The translations under genes were made by a program, and so were the position numbers. The notes under the pieces were generated by a model. It worked only from the letters and a program-made list of their open reading frames with translations, was not told the DNA's origin and searched no databases. Below, piece after piece: positions 1 through 6,473 of a DNA stretch of 8,532 bases. Origin of the DNA: Dehalococcoidia bacterium (GTDB lineage: Bacteria > Chloroflexota > Dehalococcoidia > Lucifugimonadales > Lucifugimonadaceae); NCBI GenBank assembly GCA_012270805.1, contig JAAXHR010000216.1, positions 1 to 8,532 of the forward strand, in the 5' to 3' direction. The number at the start of each line of letters is the position of its first letter. The stretch's first letter is position 1.

Positions 1-736
1 CGTCGATGATCAACATGCGGCCAGATAGTGTCTCGCCGATGCCCATCGCGATCTTGATGGTCTCCAAGGCTTGGATCGAGCCAACCAGCCCGGGTAACGC
101 TCCGATCACTCCTGCCTCAGCACAGTTCGGGACCTCTCCTGGAGGCGGCGGGTCAGGGAACAGGCATCGGTAGCAGCCTTTGCCCGGAAGATACGTAGCA
201 GCCTGACCGTCGAACACTAGGATGGCACCATCGACGAGCGGTTTGCCAGCCAGGTAGGCAGCGTCGTTGACGAGGTAGCGCGTCGCAAAGTTGTCAGCGC
301 CATTGACCACGATGTCGTAGTTAGGGATGATGTCCATCGCGTTGTCGGCGTTGATGGGCTCCTCGTGCGTGATGACGTTGACTTCGGGGTTGTGCGCCTC
401 GAGAGTCTCCTTGGCGGAGATGACCTTGCGACGACCGACATCGGCATCGGTGTGCAAAATCTGACGCTGCAAGTTGCTTACATCCACGGTATCGAAATCG
501 ACAATGCCGATCGTACCGACGCCCGCCAACGCCAAGTAGAGAGAGACTGGAGAACCAAGACCGCCAGCACCAACAACCAGCACCTTGGCCCCGACCAGAG
601 CACGCTGACCAGCACTCCCCACGTTGGGCATTATCAGGTGTCGGCTGTAGCGTTGAACTTGAGCCGGAGTGAGCGGCGGGGCAGCTGTTTGCGTACCGTT
701 CGGGCTACCGTTGACTGAACCATTTGTGCTTTGCAT
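1..736 (-). CDS. MoeB/ThiF-family (E1-like) sulfur-carrier protein adenylyltransferase, 3' end cut by window edge
   Basis: The 245 visible residues belong to the MoeB/ThiF/HesA family. These enzymes adenylate the C-terminal Gly-Gly of a ubiquitin-like sulfur carrier (MoaD, ThiS or CysO type) for molybdopterin, thiamine or cysteine/thio-RNA synthesis in the cytoplasm. Seen in the sequence: an N-terminal RYSRHLIMP motif (about 29-37), the nucleotide loop VGAGGLGSP (55-63), NLQRQ (88-92), GADNFATRY (146-154) with the family's catalytic Asp148, the first zinc-binding pair CYRC (188-191), and NCAEAGV (204-210) with the conserved thiol Cys205. The second zinc Cys pair and any C-terminal rhodanese domain lie beyond base 1, so MoeB, ThiF and the MOCS3-like fusion cannot be told apart. 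The first 20 or so residues are a Ser/Asn/Gly/Thr-rich, probably disordered extension. The ATG at 734-736 has a GAAGG ribosome site 8 nt upstream (745-749). The gene lies 169 bp downstream of the co-directional Rrf2 regulator and has its own candidate promoter. Confidence 0.93.
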   Translation of the reverse strand, partial: MQSTNGSVNGSPNGTQTAAPPLTPAQVQRYSRHLIMPNVGSAGQRALVGAKVLVVGAGGLGSPVSLYLALAGVGTIGIVDFDTVDVSNLQRQILHTDADVGRRKVISAKETLEAHNPEVNVITHEEPINADNAMDIIPNYDIVVNGADNFATRYLVNDAAYLAGKPLVDGAILVFDGQAATYLPGKGCYRCLFPDPPPPGEVPNCAEAGVIGALPGLVGSIQALETIKIAMGIGETLSGRMLIID

Positions 737-830
737 TGGAGCGACCTTCGATCAGCATCGTGACTGCGGCTGACGTTTCAGCGACAGACAAATTGGATTC
801 GGTGATGATTTCCTTCGACGAGTAAGCGTG

Positions 831-858
831 ATTCTATCCCATCAAACTGGTGGACCAA
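831..858 (-). promoter_or_regulatory. Candidate sigma70-type promoter of the MoeB/ThiF-family gene, overlapped by a small palindrome
   Basis: On the minus strand, TTGGTC (853-858) and TAGAAT (831-836, five of six matches to the -10 consensus) are separated by 16 bp. This would give a leader of about 90 nt. The inverted repeat AGAAC-N3-GTTCT at 858-870 touches the -35 element and could be an operator, for example for the neighbouring Rrf2 protein. Neither element has been tested, and the -35 is weak (three of six). Confidence 0.4.
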
Positions 859-905
859 GAACACCGTTCTGCTCTAATGAGCGTGCGTCGGATCGCCGAT
901 GAAAG

Positions 906-1361
906 TTACGCCGGGGCACCGACGTTGAGCTCCAAATCTTGAATACTTTCGAGCTTCTGCTGCTTAGTGACCAGATCCTCGATTTTGATTTGAAACAGAT
1001 AGTCGAGAAGCATCCGCTCAACGTCACCCCATAACTCACGTTGCGAACACGCGCCAGAAATGAGGCAAGCATCCGGCTCCGATAAGCAGTCGATTGCCGA
1101 AAACGTGTGATCAACGCAGTCCACAACCTTGCCGACCGTGATATTCGTCGGTGATTTCGCCAATCGTATGCCGCCACCAGGGCCGCGTCGCGATTCGATC
1201 AGCCCGGATCTCACTAAGTCAGCGGATATGCGCAGGAGATAGGGTTCTGGAATATGCTGCTGCTTCGCGATGATGGACGTGGGCGTATACATTTCTTCCG
1301 GTTGCATAGCCAGAAATACAAGTATGCGGACCGCGTAGTCCACTCTCATCGGTATCAACAT
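906..1361 (-). CDS. Rrf2-family transcriptional regulator with three conserved cysteines (IscR/NsrR-like)
   Basis: This is a 151-residue winged-helix regulator of the Rrf2 family (IscR, NsrR, CymR, RsrR), of ordinary family length. The N-terminus MLIPMRVDYAVRILVFLA is the family's first helix. Residues about 25-70 hold the helix-turn-helix and wing, including the typical RRGPGGGIRLAKSP (58-71). Cys92, Cys99 and Cys105 sit at the positions and spacing used by IscR and NsrR to hold an iron-sulfur cluster, so Fe-S, NO or redox sensing is likely; Cys82 is extra. Targets cannot be read from the protein. The co-directional E1-like gene downstream points to sulfur-transfer or Fe-S physiology. The start at 1361 is preferred over Met5 because it keeps the complete family N-terminus. 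No good Shine-Dalgarno sequence precedes either ATG. A strong candidate promoter lies at 1461-1488, overlapped by a palindrome that would suit autoregulation. Confidence 0.92.
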   Translation of the reverse strand: MLIPMRVDYAVRILVFLAMQPEEMYTPTSIIAKQQHIPEPYLLRISADLVRSGLIESRRGPGGGIRLAKSPTNITVGKVVDCVDHTFSAIDCLSEPDACLISGACSQRELWGDVERMLLDYLFQIKIEDLVTKQQKLESIQDLELNVGAPA

Positions 1362-1460
1362 GACGATCGATTGAGCGAAGCGCTGGCTTCGTCCTTAGAT
1401 GGCTCGCCACTGATTTTTCCAGATCGAAACGCGTTGACGAGCGTTGAGTTGCGATGCCCA

Positions 1461-1488
1461 AAGTATACCAATGAGCCACGGCGTATCA
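1461..1488 (-). promoter_or_regulatory. Candidate sigma70 promoter of the Rrf2-family gene with extended -10
   Basis: On the minus strand, TTGATA (1483-1488) and TATACT (1461-1466) are separated by 16 bp, and a TGG precedes the -10 as in extended -10 promoters. Each hexamer matches consensus at five of six bases. Transcription would start near 1454, giving a leader of about 90 nt. The 10-bp palindrome ATCAATTGAT (1484-1493) overlaps the -35, a sensible place for a repressor such as the Rrf2 protein itself. Confidence 0.5.
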
Positions 1489-1548
1489 ATTGATTCGGAG
1501 GCCAAGTTGGAATGTGGGCATTCGCAGATTAGAATCGAGGGTTGCTGA

Positions 1549-1560
1549 ACATCGCGATGT
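1549..1560. repeat. 12-bp perfect palindrome in the divergent Rrf2/rplY intergenic region
   Basis: ACATCGCGATGT reads the same on both strands and lies 77 bp before the rplY start. With a GAATG-N4-CATTC repeat at 1510-1523 and ATCAATTGAT at 1484-1493 it makes three short palindromes within about 77 bp. They may be operator sites, but each is short enough to occur by chance, and their sequences do not match one another. Confidence 0.35.
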
Positions 1561-1637
1561 GCCTCCAATTGTCAGCTTGAGCACATCCAACACCGCGACA
1601 CATAGATCACAACCCTAGATATGGGAGCAAATTCGAC

Positions 1638-2288
1638 ATGCCCGACCTGGTGCTGAAAGCCGATCCTCGCATTGCGATGGGCAAGAAGAACCGCGCGTTG
1701 AGAGCAAAAGGCATCATTCCCATCCACGTGTACGGTCTCGACGACGCTCCGCAATCGCTGCAAGCCGAAGGTCGCCGACTGATCAGCGTCGTACGCGAAG
1801 CGGGACGCACATCCCCCGTGATAGTCGAAACTAATGATGGCAGTACCGATGTCACCTTGGTCCGTGAAATCGCCACGCATCCGGTGTCGGGGGATGTCCT
1901 TCATGTCGATTTTTTACGTGTCGATCCGAATCAAACTGTCGAAGCACCGGTGCCTGTAATTCTTTTCAACCAAGAAATTGCGCCGGGCACCCGCGGCGGT
2001 GCCGGATTCGTCACTCAAGGCGTGTACGAAATCGTGTTGGAGGCTCGCCCGGGCAACATCCCGCAATCGCTCGAAGCGGACTGCATCGTATTGGAATCCT
2101 TTGACGACGCGATCTTGGCATCCGACTTGGAATTGCCAGAAGGAGCCGTTCTAGCCGGGGACCCTGAAGAGCGCATCGCTTGGATACAACCGCCTCGGGT
2201 CATCGCCGAAGACCTCGTTGACGAAGAGGAAGAAGGCGAAGAGATCGAAGGGCAAGCCGAAGGCGAAGAAGAAGTCGCCGAAGAGTAG
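1638..2288 (+). CDS. rplY: 50S ribosomal protein L25, long CTC/TL5 form
   Basis: L25 binds 5S rRNA in the central protuberance of the large ribosomal subunit. The 216 residues show the long, two-domain CTC/TL5 form. Residues about 4-95 are the L25 5S-binding domain, with GKKNRALRAKGIIPIHVYG (15-33) as the family's start motif and HVDFLRV (89-95) at its end. Residues about 96-190 are the beta-rich TL5 domain, including PGTRGGAGFVTQGVYEIVLEARPGNIPQSLEAD. A strongly acidic tail from about 191 to the end (long Glu runs) is common in this family and is encoded by GAA/GAG-rich repeats. The ATG is preceded by GGGAG (1623-1627) at 10 nt. No co-directional gene is close: rny starts 344 bp later, so it is probably monocistronic. 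It is divergent from the Rrf2 gene and could share regulatory DNA with it. Note that 'ctc' is an equally valid symbol. Confidence 0.95.
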   Translation: MPDLVLKADPRIAMGKKNRALRAKGIIPIHVYGLDDAPQSLQAEGRRLISVVREAGRTSPVIVETNDGSTDVTLVREIATHPVSGDVLHVDFLRVDPNQTVEAPVPVILFNQEIAPGTRGGAGFVTQGVYEIVLEARPGNIPQSLEADCIVLESFDDAILASDLELPEGAVLAGDPEERIAWIQPPRVIAEDLVDEEEEGEEIEGQAEGEEEVAEE

Positions 2289-2501
2289 ACTAGTTCGGCG
2301 CAATTCGCCAGTCAGGATGTATTGTTTACGCGTTCTTGTTGGTGAGAGCCGCGCGCGTAGGGTCGGCGCAAACTCATTCGTCGCCGAGGGTGCTTGTTGC
2401 GTACCTCGTCGCGTATTGCGTAAGATTTAACGAGAAGCAACAATGTGAACCGCGTTGAATCGACAGAGTTCTTCGCTCGATCGATTGGATCCATATGGCA
2501 G

Positions 2502-2519
2502 GGCATTTATCCGAATGCC
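2502..2519 (+). other. Small perfect hairpin in the rny upstream region
   Basis: GGCATT (2502-2507) and AATGCC (2514-2519) pair perfectly around the six-base loop TATCCG. No T-run follows, so it does not look like an intrinsic terminator. If transcribed it would sit in the rny 5' leader about 115 nt before the start codon, where it might affect mRNA stability. Chance occurrence is quite possible. Confidence 0.3.
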
Positions 2520-2619
2520 GACGCATTGCAAACACCCGGGTCTAGGGAATATGGGCAAACGGTAGTTCCGAGCGGATCTGTTCCGACGCGATTCCGACGC
2601 AGGTAACTGCGGCTACAAC

Positions 2620-2625
2620 AAGGAG
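2620..2625 (+). promoter_or_regulatory. Ribosome binding site of rny
   Basis: AAGGAG lies 7 nt before the ATG at 2633. It is the best plus-strand Shine-Dalgarno sequence in the window and fixes the rny start. The PHP, plsY and zinc-finger genes behind it have weak or no such site, which suggests they depend on translational coupling. Confidence 0.8.
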
Positions 2626-2632
2626 TCACTCC

Positions 2633-4162
2633 ATGAATCCTGCCTTAGTAGCCGGCCTCGCAAGCATGTCTGCGTTGGTGTTTCTGATTGTCGGAGTGGC
2701 ACTCGGCTATTGGGGCAACTCGCGCCTCAACTCAAGGGCCATTAAGGCAACAGAAGATGCACTGACGCAACAAATTGAACAGGCGCGGACTCGAAGCAAC
2801 GAGATTCTCAAAGAATCGCAACTCAGAGCAGAAGAATTTCGAAAAGAGATCGAAACAGAAAGGACCAATTCGGCACGGCAAACGCGGCGTGAGCGGCGCG
2901 ATCTACAACGCATCCAACGGCGGATAGACAGGTCCGCTGAGGAGTTGCGCACACAACAATCCGACTTGAAAGCTTTCGAAGAGCGATTGCAAAATGAGGA
3001 CGAAGAGCTGCGCGAGCGCACCGCGACTGAACTGGAACGCGTCTCCGGCATGTCGAAGGATTCTGCCAAGGACCTTCTTTTCAAACGTGCGGAAGACGAA
3101 AACGCCTACGAGTTCAAGCGACGGTTCCGCGAAGCCGAACTCCGTTACCAAGACGAGGCCGACGAACGGGCCCGCGAAATCTTGGCGGCGTCTTTGCAAC
3201 GCTTGGCTGCCGACGTAGTCGGCGAAGCGTCGGTGACCAGCATCCCGATACCGTCGGAAGACGTCAAAGGGAGATTGATCGGGCGCGAGGGCCGAAACAT
3301 CCGGGCGATCGAAGCCAACACTGGTGTCGACTTACTGGTTGACGACACTCCTGATACGGTAGCGATTTCCTGTTTCGATCCGATCCGTAGAGAAGTTGCC
3401 CGCGTGGCATTGGTTCGTCTCATCAAGGACGGTCGTATCCAACCCGCGCGCATTGAGGATGCCGTTCGAAAGTCGCAACGAGAAGTTGATGTCGCGGTGC
3501 GAAAGGCGGGCGAAGATGCCGTCCTTGACGTTGGCATCAGAGGGCTCCACCCGGAACTGACCAAGATGATGGGCCGGCTCAAATACCGCTACTCCTACGG
3601 CGAAAACGTCCTCCTGCACTGCACGGAAGTCGGGCACATCTCGGGCATGCTGGCATCTCAGATCGGTGCTAACGCCCAGACGGCGAAGACCGCTGGTTTC
3701 CTGCATGACATTGGTAAAGCCCTGACTCACGAAGTTGAAGGGCCACACGCCGAGATCGGCGCCGACCTTGCAGCTCAATACGGAGTGCGCGACAACATCG
3801 TCGTCGCGATCCGAGAACACCATGACCGCGAAATGACGACACCGGTATCGTTTTTGGTCGCGGCAGCCGACGCGATCAGCGCCGCCCGGCCCGGCGCTCG
3901 CAGTGACACCAACGAAAACTACTTGAAACGTCTCAACGAACTAGAGAGTGTGGCACGAGGTTTCGACGGTGTTCGGCGAGTGTTCGCCATTCAGGCCGGA
4001 CGAGAGGTGCGTGTTCTGGTCGATCCGCAAAAGATCTCCGATGCTGATGCGAGCGTTCTTTCGAACGACATAGCCAAAGCGATCGAGCAGCGGTTGCAAT
4101 ATCCGGGACTGATCAAGGTGATTGTCATCCGCGAGTCGCGCGCGGAGGCGGTGGCCAGCTGA
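2633..4162 (+). CDS. rny: Ribonuclease Y
   Basis: RNase Y is a membrane-anchored endoribonuclease that starts bulk mRNA decay and processing in many bacteria lacking RNase E; it usually cuts 5'-monophosphorylated single-stranded RNA. All parts are present at normal length (509 aa; the family is about 510-520). There is one N-terminal membrane helix (about 5-26), a long charged coiled coil (about 35-195) and a KH RNA-binding domain with GRLIGREGRNIR (213-224) carrying the GREG loop. The HD domain follows, with catalytic and metal-binding His358-Asp359 in HDIGKA, His329 and the EHHD motif (395-398). The conserved C-terminal block includes SAARPGARSDTNENYLKR (416-433) and AIQAGREVRV (452-461). 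The start is set by AAGGAG at 2620-2625. It is first in a likely operon; the next gene begins 59 bp after its stop. Confidence 0.97.
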   Translation: MNPALVAGLASMSALVFLIVGVALGYWGNSRLNSRAIKATEDALTQQIEQARTRSNEILKESQLRAEEFRKEIETERTNSARQTRRERRDLQRIQRRIDRSAEELRTQQSDLKAFEERLQNEDEELRERTATELERVSGMSKDSAKDLLFKRAEDENAYEFKRRFREAELRYQDEADERAREILAASLQRLAADVVGEASVTSIPIPSEDVKGRLIGREGRNIRAIEANTGVDLLVDDTPDTVAISCFDPIRREVARVALVRLIKDGRIQPARIEDAVRKSQREVDVAVRKAGEDAVLDVGIRGLHPELTKMMGRLKYRYSYGENVLLHCTEVGHISGMLASQIGANAQTAKTAGFLHDIGKALTHEVEGPHAEIGADLAAQYGVRDNIVVAIREHHDREMTTPVSFLVAAADAISAARPGARSDTNENYLKRLNELESVARGFDGVRRVFAIQAGREVRVLVDPQKISDADASVLSNDIAKAIEQRLQYPGLIKVIVIRESRAEAVAS

Positions 4163-4221
4163 TCCGGGCGCGACGCGCAAACTTAGACGATTCTTCGTGT
4201 TCGTTTTTCCCTTGAGGTCAA

Positions 4222-5160
4222 ATGTCGGCGTCTAGTTCCGGTGCGAGGCATGATCCTAGCGAGCAACTTGCTATCGCGCCGCCGTGGCCCGTCCAAGAGG
4301 ATTTGCACCTGCACACCAACGCTTCTGACGGTGTCAAGTCTCCGACCGAGTTGGTCGAGTTGGTGAGCACGACATCTTTGCGCTTGTTCGCGATCACAGA
4401 TCACGACACGACATCGGGTTTAGATGAAGCAGAGGCTGCGAGTCTTAAACATCCCAGCATCATATTCATTCCCGGGATCGAGTTGAGCGCTGAAGTCGAG
4501 GAAACCGAGATACACCTAACGGCCCACTTCATCGATCGGAACAACCCAGAGCTACGAGCTGAATTGGCGGCGTTGCTACGAGACCGCGAGTCGAAAGCAG
4601 AGCAGATTGTTGATCGACTTAGAGAACTCGGTCTACCGGTCGACTGGGAAGATGTGGTCGCCAACGCCGATGGAGCGATCGGTAGACCGCATATCGCGCG
4701 TGCGATGTTGGCTCGGGGTTACGTGAACTCGATCCCCGACGCGTTCAGACGCTACCTCTCTCCCGGTCGACCCGCATACCTCTCACGACGTAAACTTGGC
4801 GGGATACGTGCCTTGCAGCTGGTGCACGCCGCAGGTGGTGTAGCGACGGTCGCGCACCCGCGCACCGTGCCCAATGTTGAAGAAGTATTGTCGGCTCTCA
4901 ACCCCCACGGTTTGGCAGGCATTGAAGTTTATGCCGAGAAATATGGCTCCGATATGATTGACCGGTACTCAATCCTTGCCGACCGATTTGACCTCGTCAA
5001 GTCGGGTGGTTCCGACTATCACGCGAACGACACCATCAATGAGATCCTGCCAGGCATGAATGGCCCACCGCCTGGCACCGTGCGGAAGCTGTACGAACGA
5101 GCATCGGAGATGCACGGCAGCGATGGCGTTGGATATCGTCTCGACGAGTCGAAGTTGTAG
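4222..5160 (+). CDS. PHP-domain phosphoesterase, TrpH/RNase AM-like
   Basis: The protein (312 aa) is a metal-dependent PHP-domain phosphoesterase of the TrpH/YciV (RNase AM) group. Characterised members remove the 3'-phosphate of nucleoside 3',5'-bisphosphates and act as 5'-to-3' exonucleases on short RNA or rRNA 5' ends. Metal-ligand motifs seen in order: DLHLHTNASDG (27-37; His29, His31), TDHDT (59-63; Asp60, His61), GIELSAE (85-91; Glu87), GRPHIAR (154-160; His157), AHPR (211-214; His212) and GGSDYHAND (262-270; Asp265, His267). The set looks complete, so an active trinuclear metal site is expected. Residues about 105-205 are the helical insert typical of this group. The first 23 residues are not conserved-looking. 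The start is the only plausible one, but its GAGGT site (4214-4218) is only 3 nt away, so translation may be coupled to rny. The exact substrate (pAp or RNA) cannot be decided from sequence. Confidence 0.88.
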   Translation: MSASSSGARHDPSEQLAIAPPWPVQEDLHLHTNASDGVKSPTELVELVSTTSLRLFAITDHDTTSGLDEAEAASLKHPSIIFIPGIELSAEVEETEIHLTAHFIDRNNPELRAELAALLRDRESKAEQIVDRLRELGLPVDWEDVVANADGAIGRPHIARAMLARGYVNSIPDAFRRYLSPGRPAYLSRRKLGGIRALQLVHAAGGVATVAHPRTVPNVEEVLSALNPHGLAGIEVYAEKYGSDMIDRYSILADRFDLVKSGGSDYHANDTINEILPGMNGPPPGTVRKLYERASEMHGSDGVGYRLDESKL

Positions 5161-5171
5161 CGATCGAATAG

Positions 5172-5873
5172 ATGTCAGACACTCTGCCATCCATCGCCCT
5201 CGTCGCCGCGGCGTATCTGGTCGGATCGATTCCGTCGGCTTATCTGATCGGGCGGTTGATTGCTGGTATCGACATCCGGGAATATGGTAGCGGCAACGTT
5301 GGTGCTTCCAACGTATCGGTTCACGTCGGTAAGAAATGGGTGGCACCAATCGCCTTATTCGACGTGTTTGCAAAGGGATTCCTGCCGGTGTACGTCGGAG
5401 GGGCGGTGTTGTTAGACCTCGGACCACTGGTGCAAGCAATCACCGCGTTGGCGGCGATGTGCGGGCACAACTGGCCGGTATTTTTAAAGTTCTCTGGTGG
5501 TCGCGGGATTTCGGTCGGCCTCGGCTCGATGCTCGCGTATGGGGTACCGCTTTTCGTTTTGTGGGCAACGATCCCGGGAGTCCTCTTCTCGCTCACGCCG
5601 TGGCGAGATTCGGCGGTTTCGTGGCTATTGGCGACAATCTTGCTGCCCGCTTGGGCGATATGGGCTGGTTACGGTAGTTGGGTCGCCGTGTACGGTGTGG
5701 GATTCGCGCTAATCACGATTATCAGGAGAGTCACATCCGGCGGATTCAAAGATTCGTTGTTAACTTATGGGGAGTTGACACCTTCCCGACTTGTATGGAA
5801 CCGCATGATCTACGATCGCGATATCGCGTCACGCGACGCTTGGGTGCACAGTCGCCCGAATCCAGGCAACTAA
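5172..5873 (+). CDS. plsY: PlsY-like glycerol-3-phosphate acyltransferase, divergent
   Basis: PlsY transfers an acyl group from acyl-phosphate to the sn-1 position of glycerol 3-phosphate, the first step of phospholipid synthesis, in the cytoplasmic membrane. Seen here: several hydrophobic helices across 233 residues, motif 1 GSIPSAYLIGR (18-28) continuing to YGSGNVGASNV (38-48), and motif 2 GHNWPVFLKFSGGRG (98-112). Oddities: the usual GSGN-GATN has Ser for Thr; the usual GGKG glycerol-phosphate loop reads GGRG; and the common C-terminal H-x-N-I-x-R-L-x-x-G-x-E motif is missing, replaced by a longer polar tail (about 185-233). The protein is some 30 residues longer than typical PlsY. It may be a lineage-specific paralog with altered activity. 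The ATG lies 11 bp after the PHP stop without a clear ribosome site, suggesting coupled translation. Confidence 0.85.
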   Translation: MSDTLPSIALVAAAYLVGSIPSAYLIGRLIAGIDIREYGSGNVGASNVSVHVGKKWVAPIALFDVFAKGFLPVYVGGAVLLDLGPLVQAITALAAMCGHNWPVFLKFSGGRGISVGLGSMLAYGVPLFVLWATIPGVLFSLTPWRDSAVSWLLATILLPAWAIWAGYGSWVAVYGVGFALITIIRRVTSGGFKDSLLTYGELTPSRLVWNRMIYDRDIASRDAWVHSRPNPGN

Positions 5874-5882
5874 ACTGATCTC

Positions 5883-6473
5883 ATGAGCGAGAACGCTACC
5901 GAACTAGAGCTGAATATGACGGAGTGCCCTCGCGACCAGGGAGTGGAGACTAATCTGCGGTGCGGGCAATGTGGAGATCTGATCTGCCCTCGATGCATGG
6001 TTTATGCACCGGTCGGTTCTAAATGTCCAGATTGTGCTTCTATCGGCGGCCCGGCAATCTTCAAGGTCACGCAAAGCGACATCATCCGAATCGGCATCCT
6101 CGGTGGTTTGACCGCCGTGGGGATCGGGGCGATTGCGGCAGTGATTTTGGCTGCCCTTTGGTCACTCGACATATTGGAAGGCACCAATTCTTCCATCTGG
6201 CTTATCGTGGTCGGCGTCGCGCAGTTCGCGGGTGTTATGGGCGTTGCTCAGATCATGCAAGCGATCAGCGGGCGGAAATACGCCAATAGTCTCCGGATTC
6301 TGGCGGGGGCACTTGCGCTGCTTTTCTACGTTTCAGAGGTGATGGCTGTTGAGATGATCGGACAGATATTCCCAACCCTGTTGGTTGGTGCGGGTATCTT
6401 GGTACACCTCCCGGCGCTGATCGGGTTCGGTTTCGGAACCTACTATGCGATGCAGCGATTCAAACCGATGTAG
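5883..6473 (+). CDS. B-box-like zinc-finger membrane protein of unknown function
   Basis: I do not recognise a characterised homologue. The first 55 residues form a cysteine-rich zinc module: Cys15, then the pairs Cys27/Cys30, Cys35/Cys38 and Cys48/Cys51, in the arrangement LRCGQCGDLICPRCMVYAPV followed by GSKCPDC. The same kind of module precedes rhomboid proteases and other membrane proteins in Actinobacteria and Chloroflexota. Here the rest (about 65-190) is four hydrophobic segments (about 67-95, 103-126, 136-158, 163-188) without the rhomboid GxSG or catalytic His motifs, so it is not a rhomboid. A role as a membrane-bound binding or scaffold protein is inference only. It follows plsY by 9 bp and ends the operon, overlapping the convergent SDR gene by 14 bp. 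No ribosome site is obvious before 5883; a second in-frame ATG (Met12) is possible. Confidence 0.8.
   Translation: MSENATELELNMTECPRDQGVETNLRCGQCGDLICPRCMVYAPVGSKCPDCASIGGPAIFKVTQSDIIRIGILGGLTAVGIGAIAAVILAALWSLDILEGTNSSIWLIVVGVAQFAGVMGVAQIMQAISGRKYANSLRILAGALALLFYVSEVMAVEMIGQIFPTLLVGAGILVHLPALIGFGFGTYYAMQRFKPM

Larger units (their letters stand above)
2289..2632. other. 344-bp non-coding region between rplY and rny
   Basis: No convincing gene, tRNA or recognisable riboswitch is present, and there is no clear hairpin-plus-T-run terminator after rplY. The visible structure is: TTGCGTA twice (2397-2403 and 2416-2422); a weak promoter-like pair TTGCGT/TAAGAT (2397-2402 and 2421-2426, spacer 18); a perfect hairpin GGCATT-loop6-AATGCC (2502-2519); a weak TTGCAA...TATGGG pair (2526-2555); and three TTCCGA copies at 2566, 2581 and 2592 just before the rny ribosome site. 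It probably carries the promoter and 5' leader of the rny operon, but I cannot fix the promoter. Confidence 0.5.

Noticed and set aside
842..1177. 111-residue minus-strand open frame overlapping the Rrf2 gene
   Set aside because: It is in a different frame of the same strand as the confident Rrf2 reading and has no recognisable domain.
2215..2288. GAA/GAG-rich repetitive stretch as a regulatory or mobile repeat
   Set aside because: It is fully explained as coding sequence for the acidic C-terminal tail of L25.
2218..2430. Lys/Arg-rich 70-residue open frame overlapping the end of rplY
   Set aside because: Its basic first half is only the other-frame reading of the GAA/GAG-rich acidic tail of L25; there is no family resemblance and no ribosome site fitting it.
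2502..2519. Hairpin as an intrinsic terminator for rplY
   Set aside because: No T-run follows the stem, and it lies more than 200 bp after the rplY stop.
3332..3823. 163-residue open frame antisense to rny
   Set aside because: It lies wholly inside the conserved KH-HD region of RNase Y and has no recognisable domain, so it is a shadow of that gene's codon pattern.
4969..5439. 156-residue minus-strand open frame across the PHP/plsY junction
   Set aside because: It is antisense to two clearly recognised genes, is rich in Arg/Pro like a shadow frame, and has no conserved motif.
5883..6473. Rhomboid protease
   Set aside because: The N-terminal zinc module resembles that of bacterial rhomboids, but the membrane part has no GxSG serine motif or catalytic histidine and too few helices.
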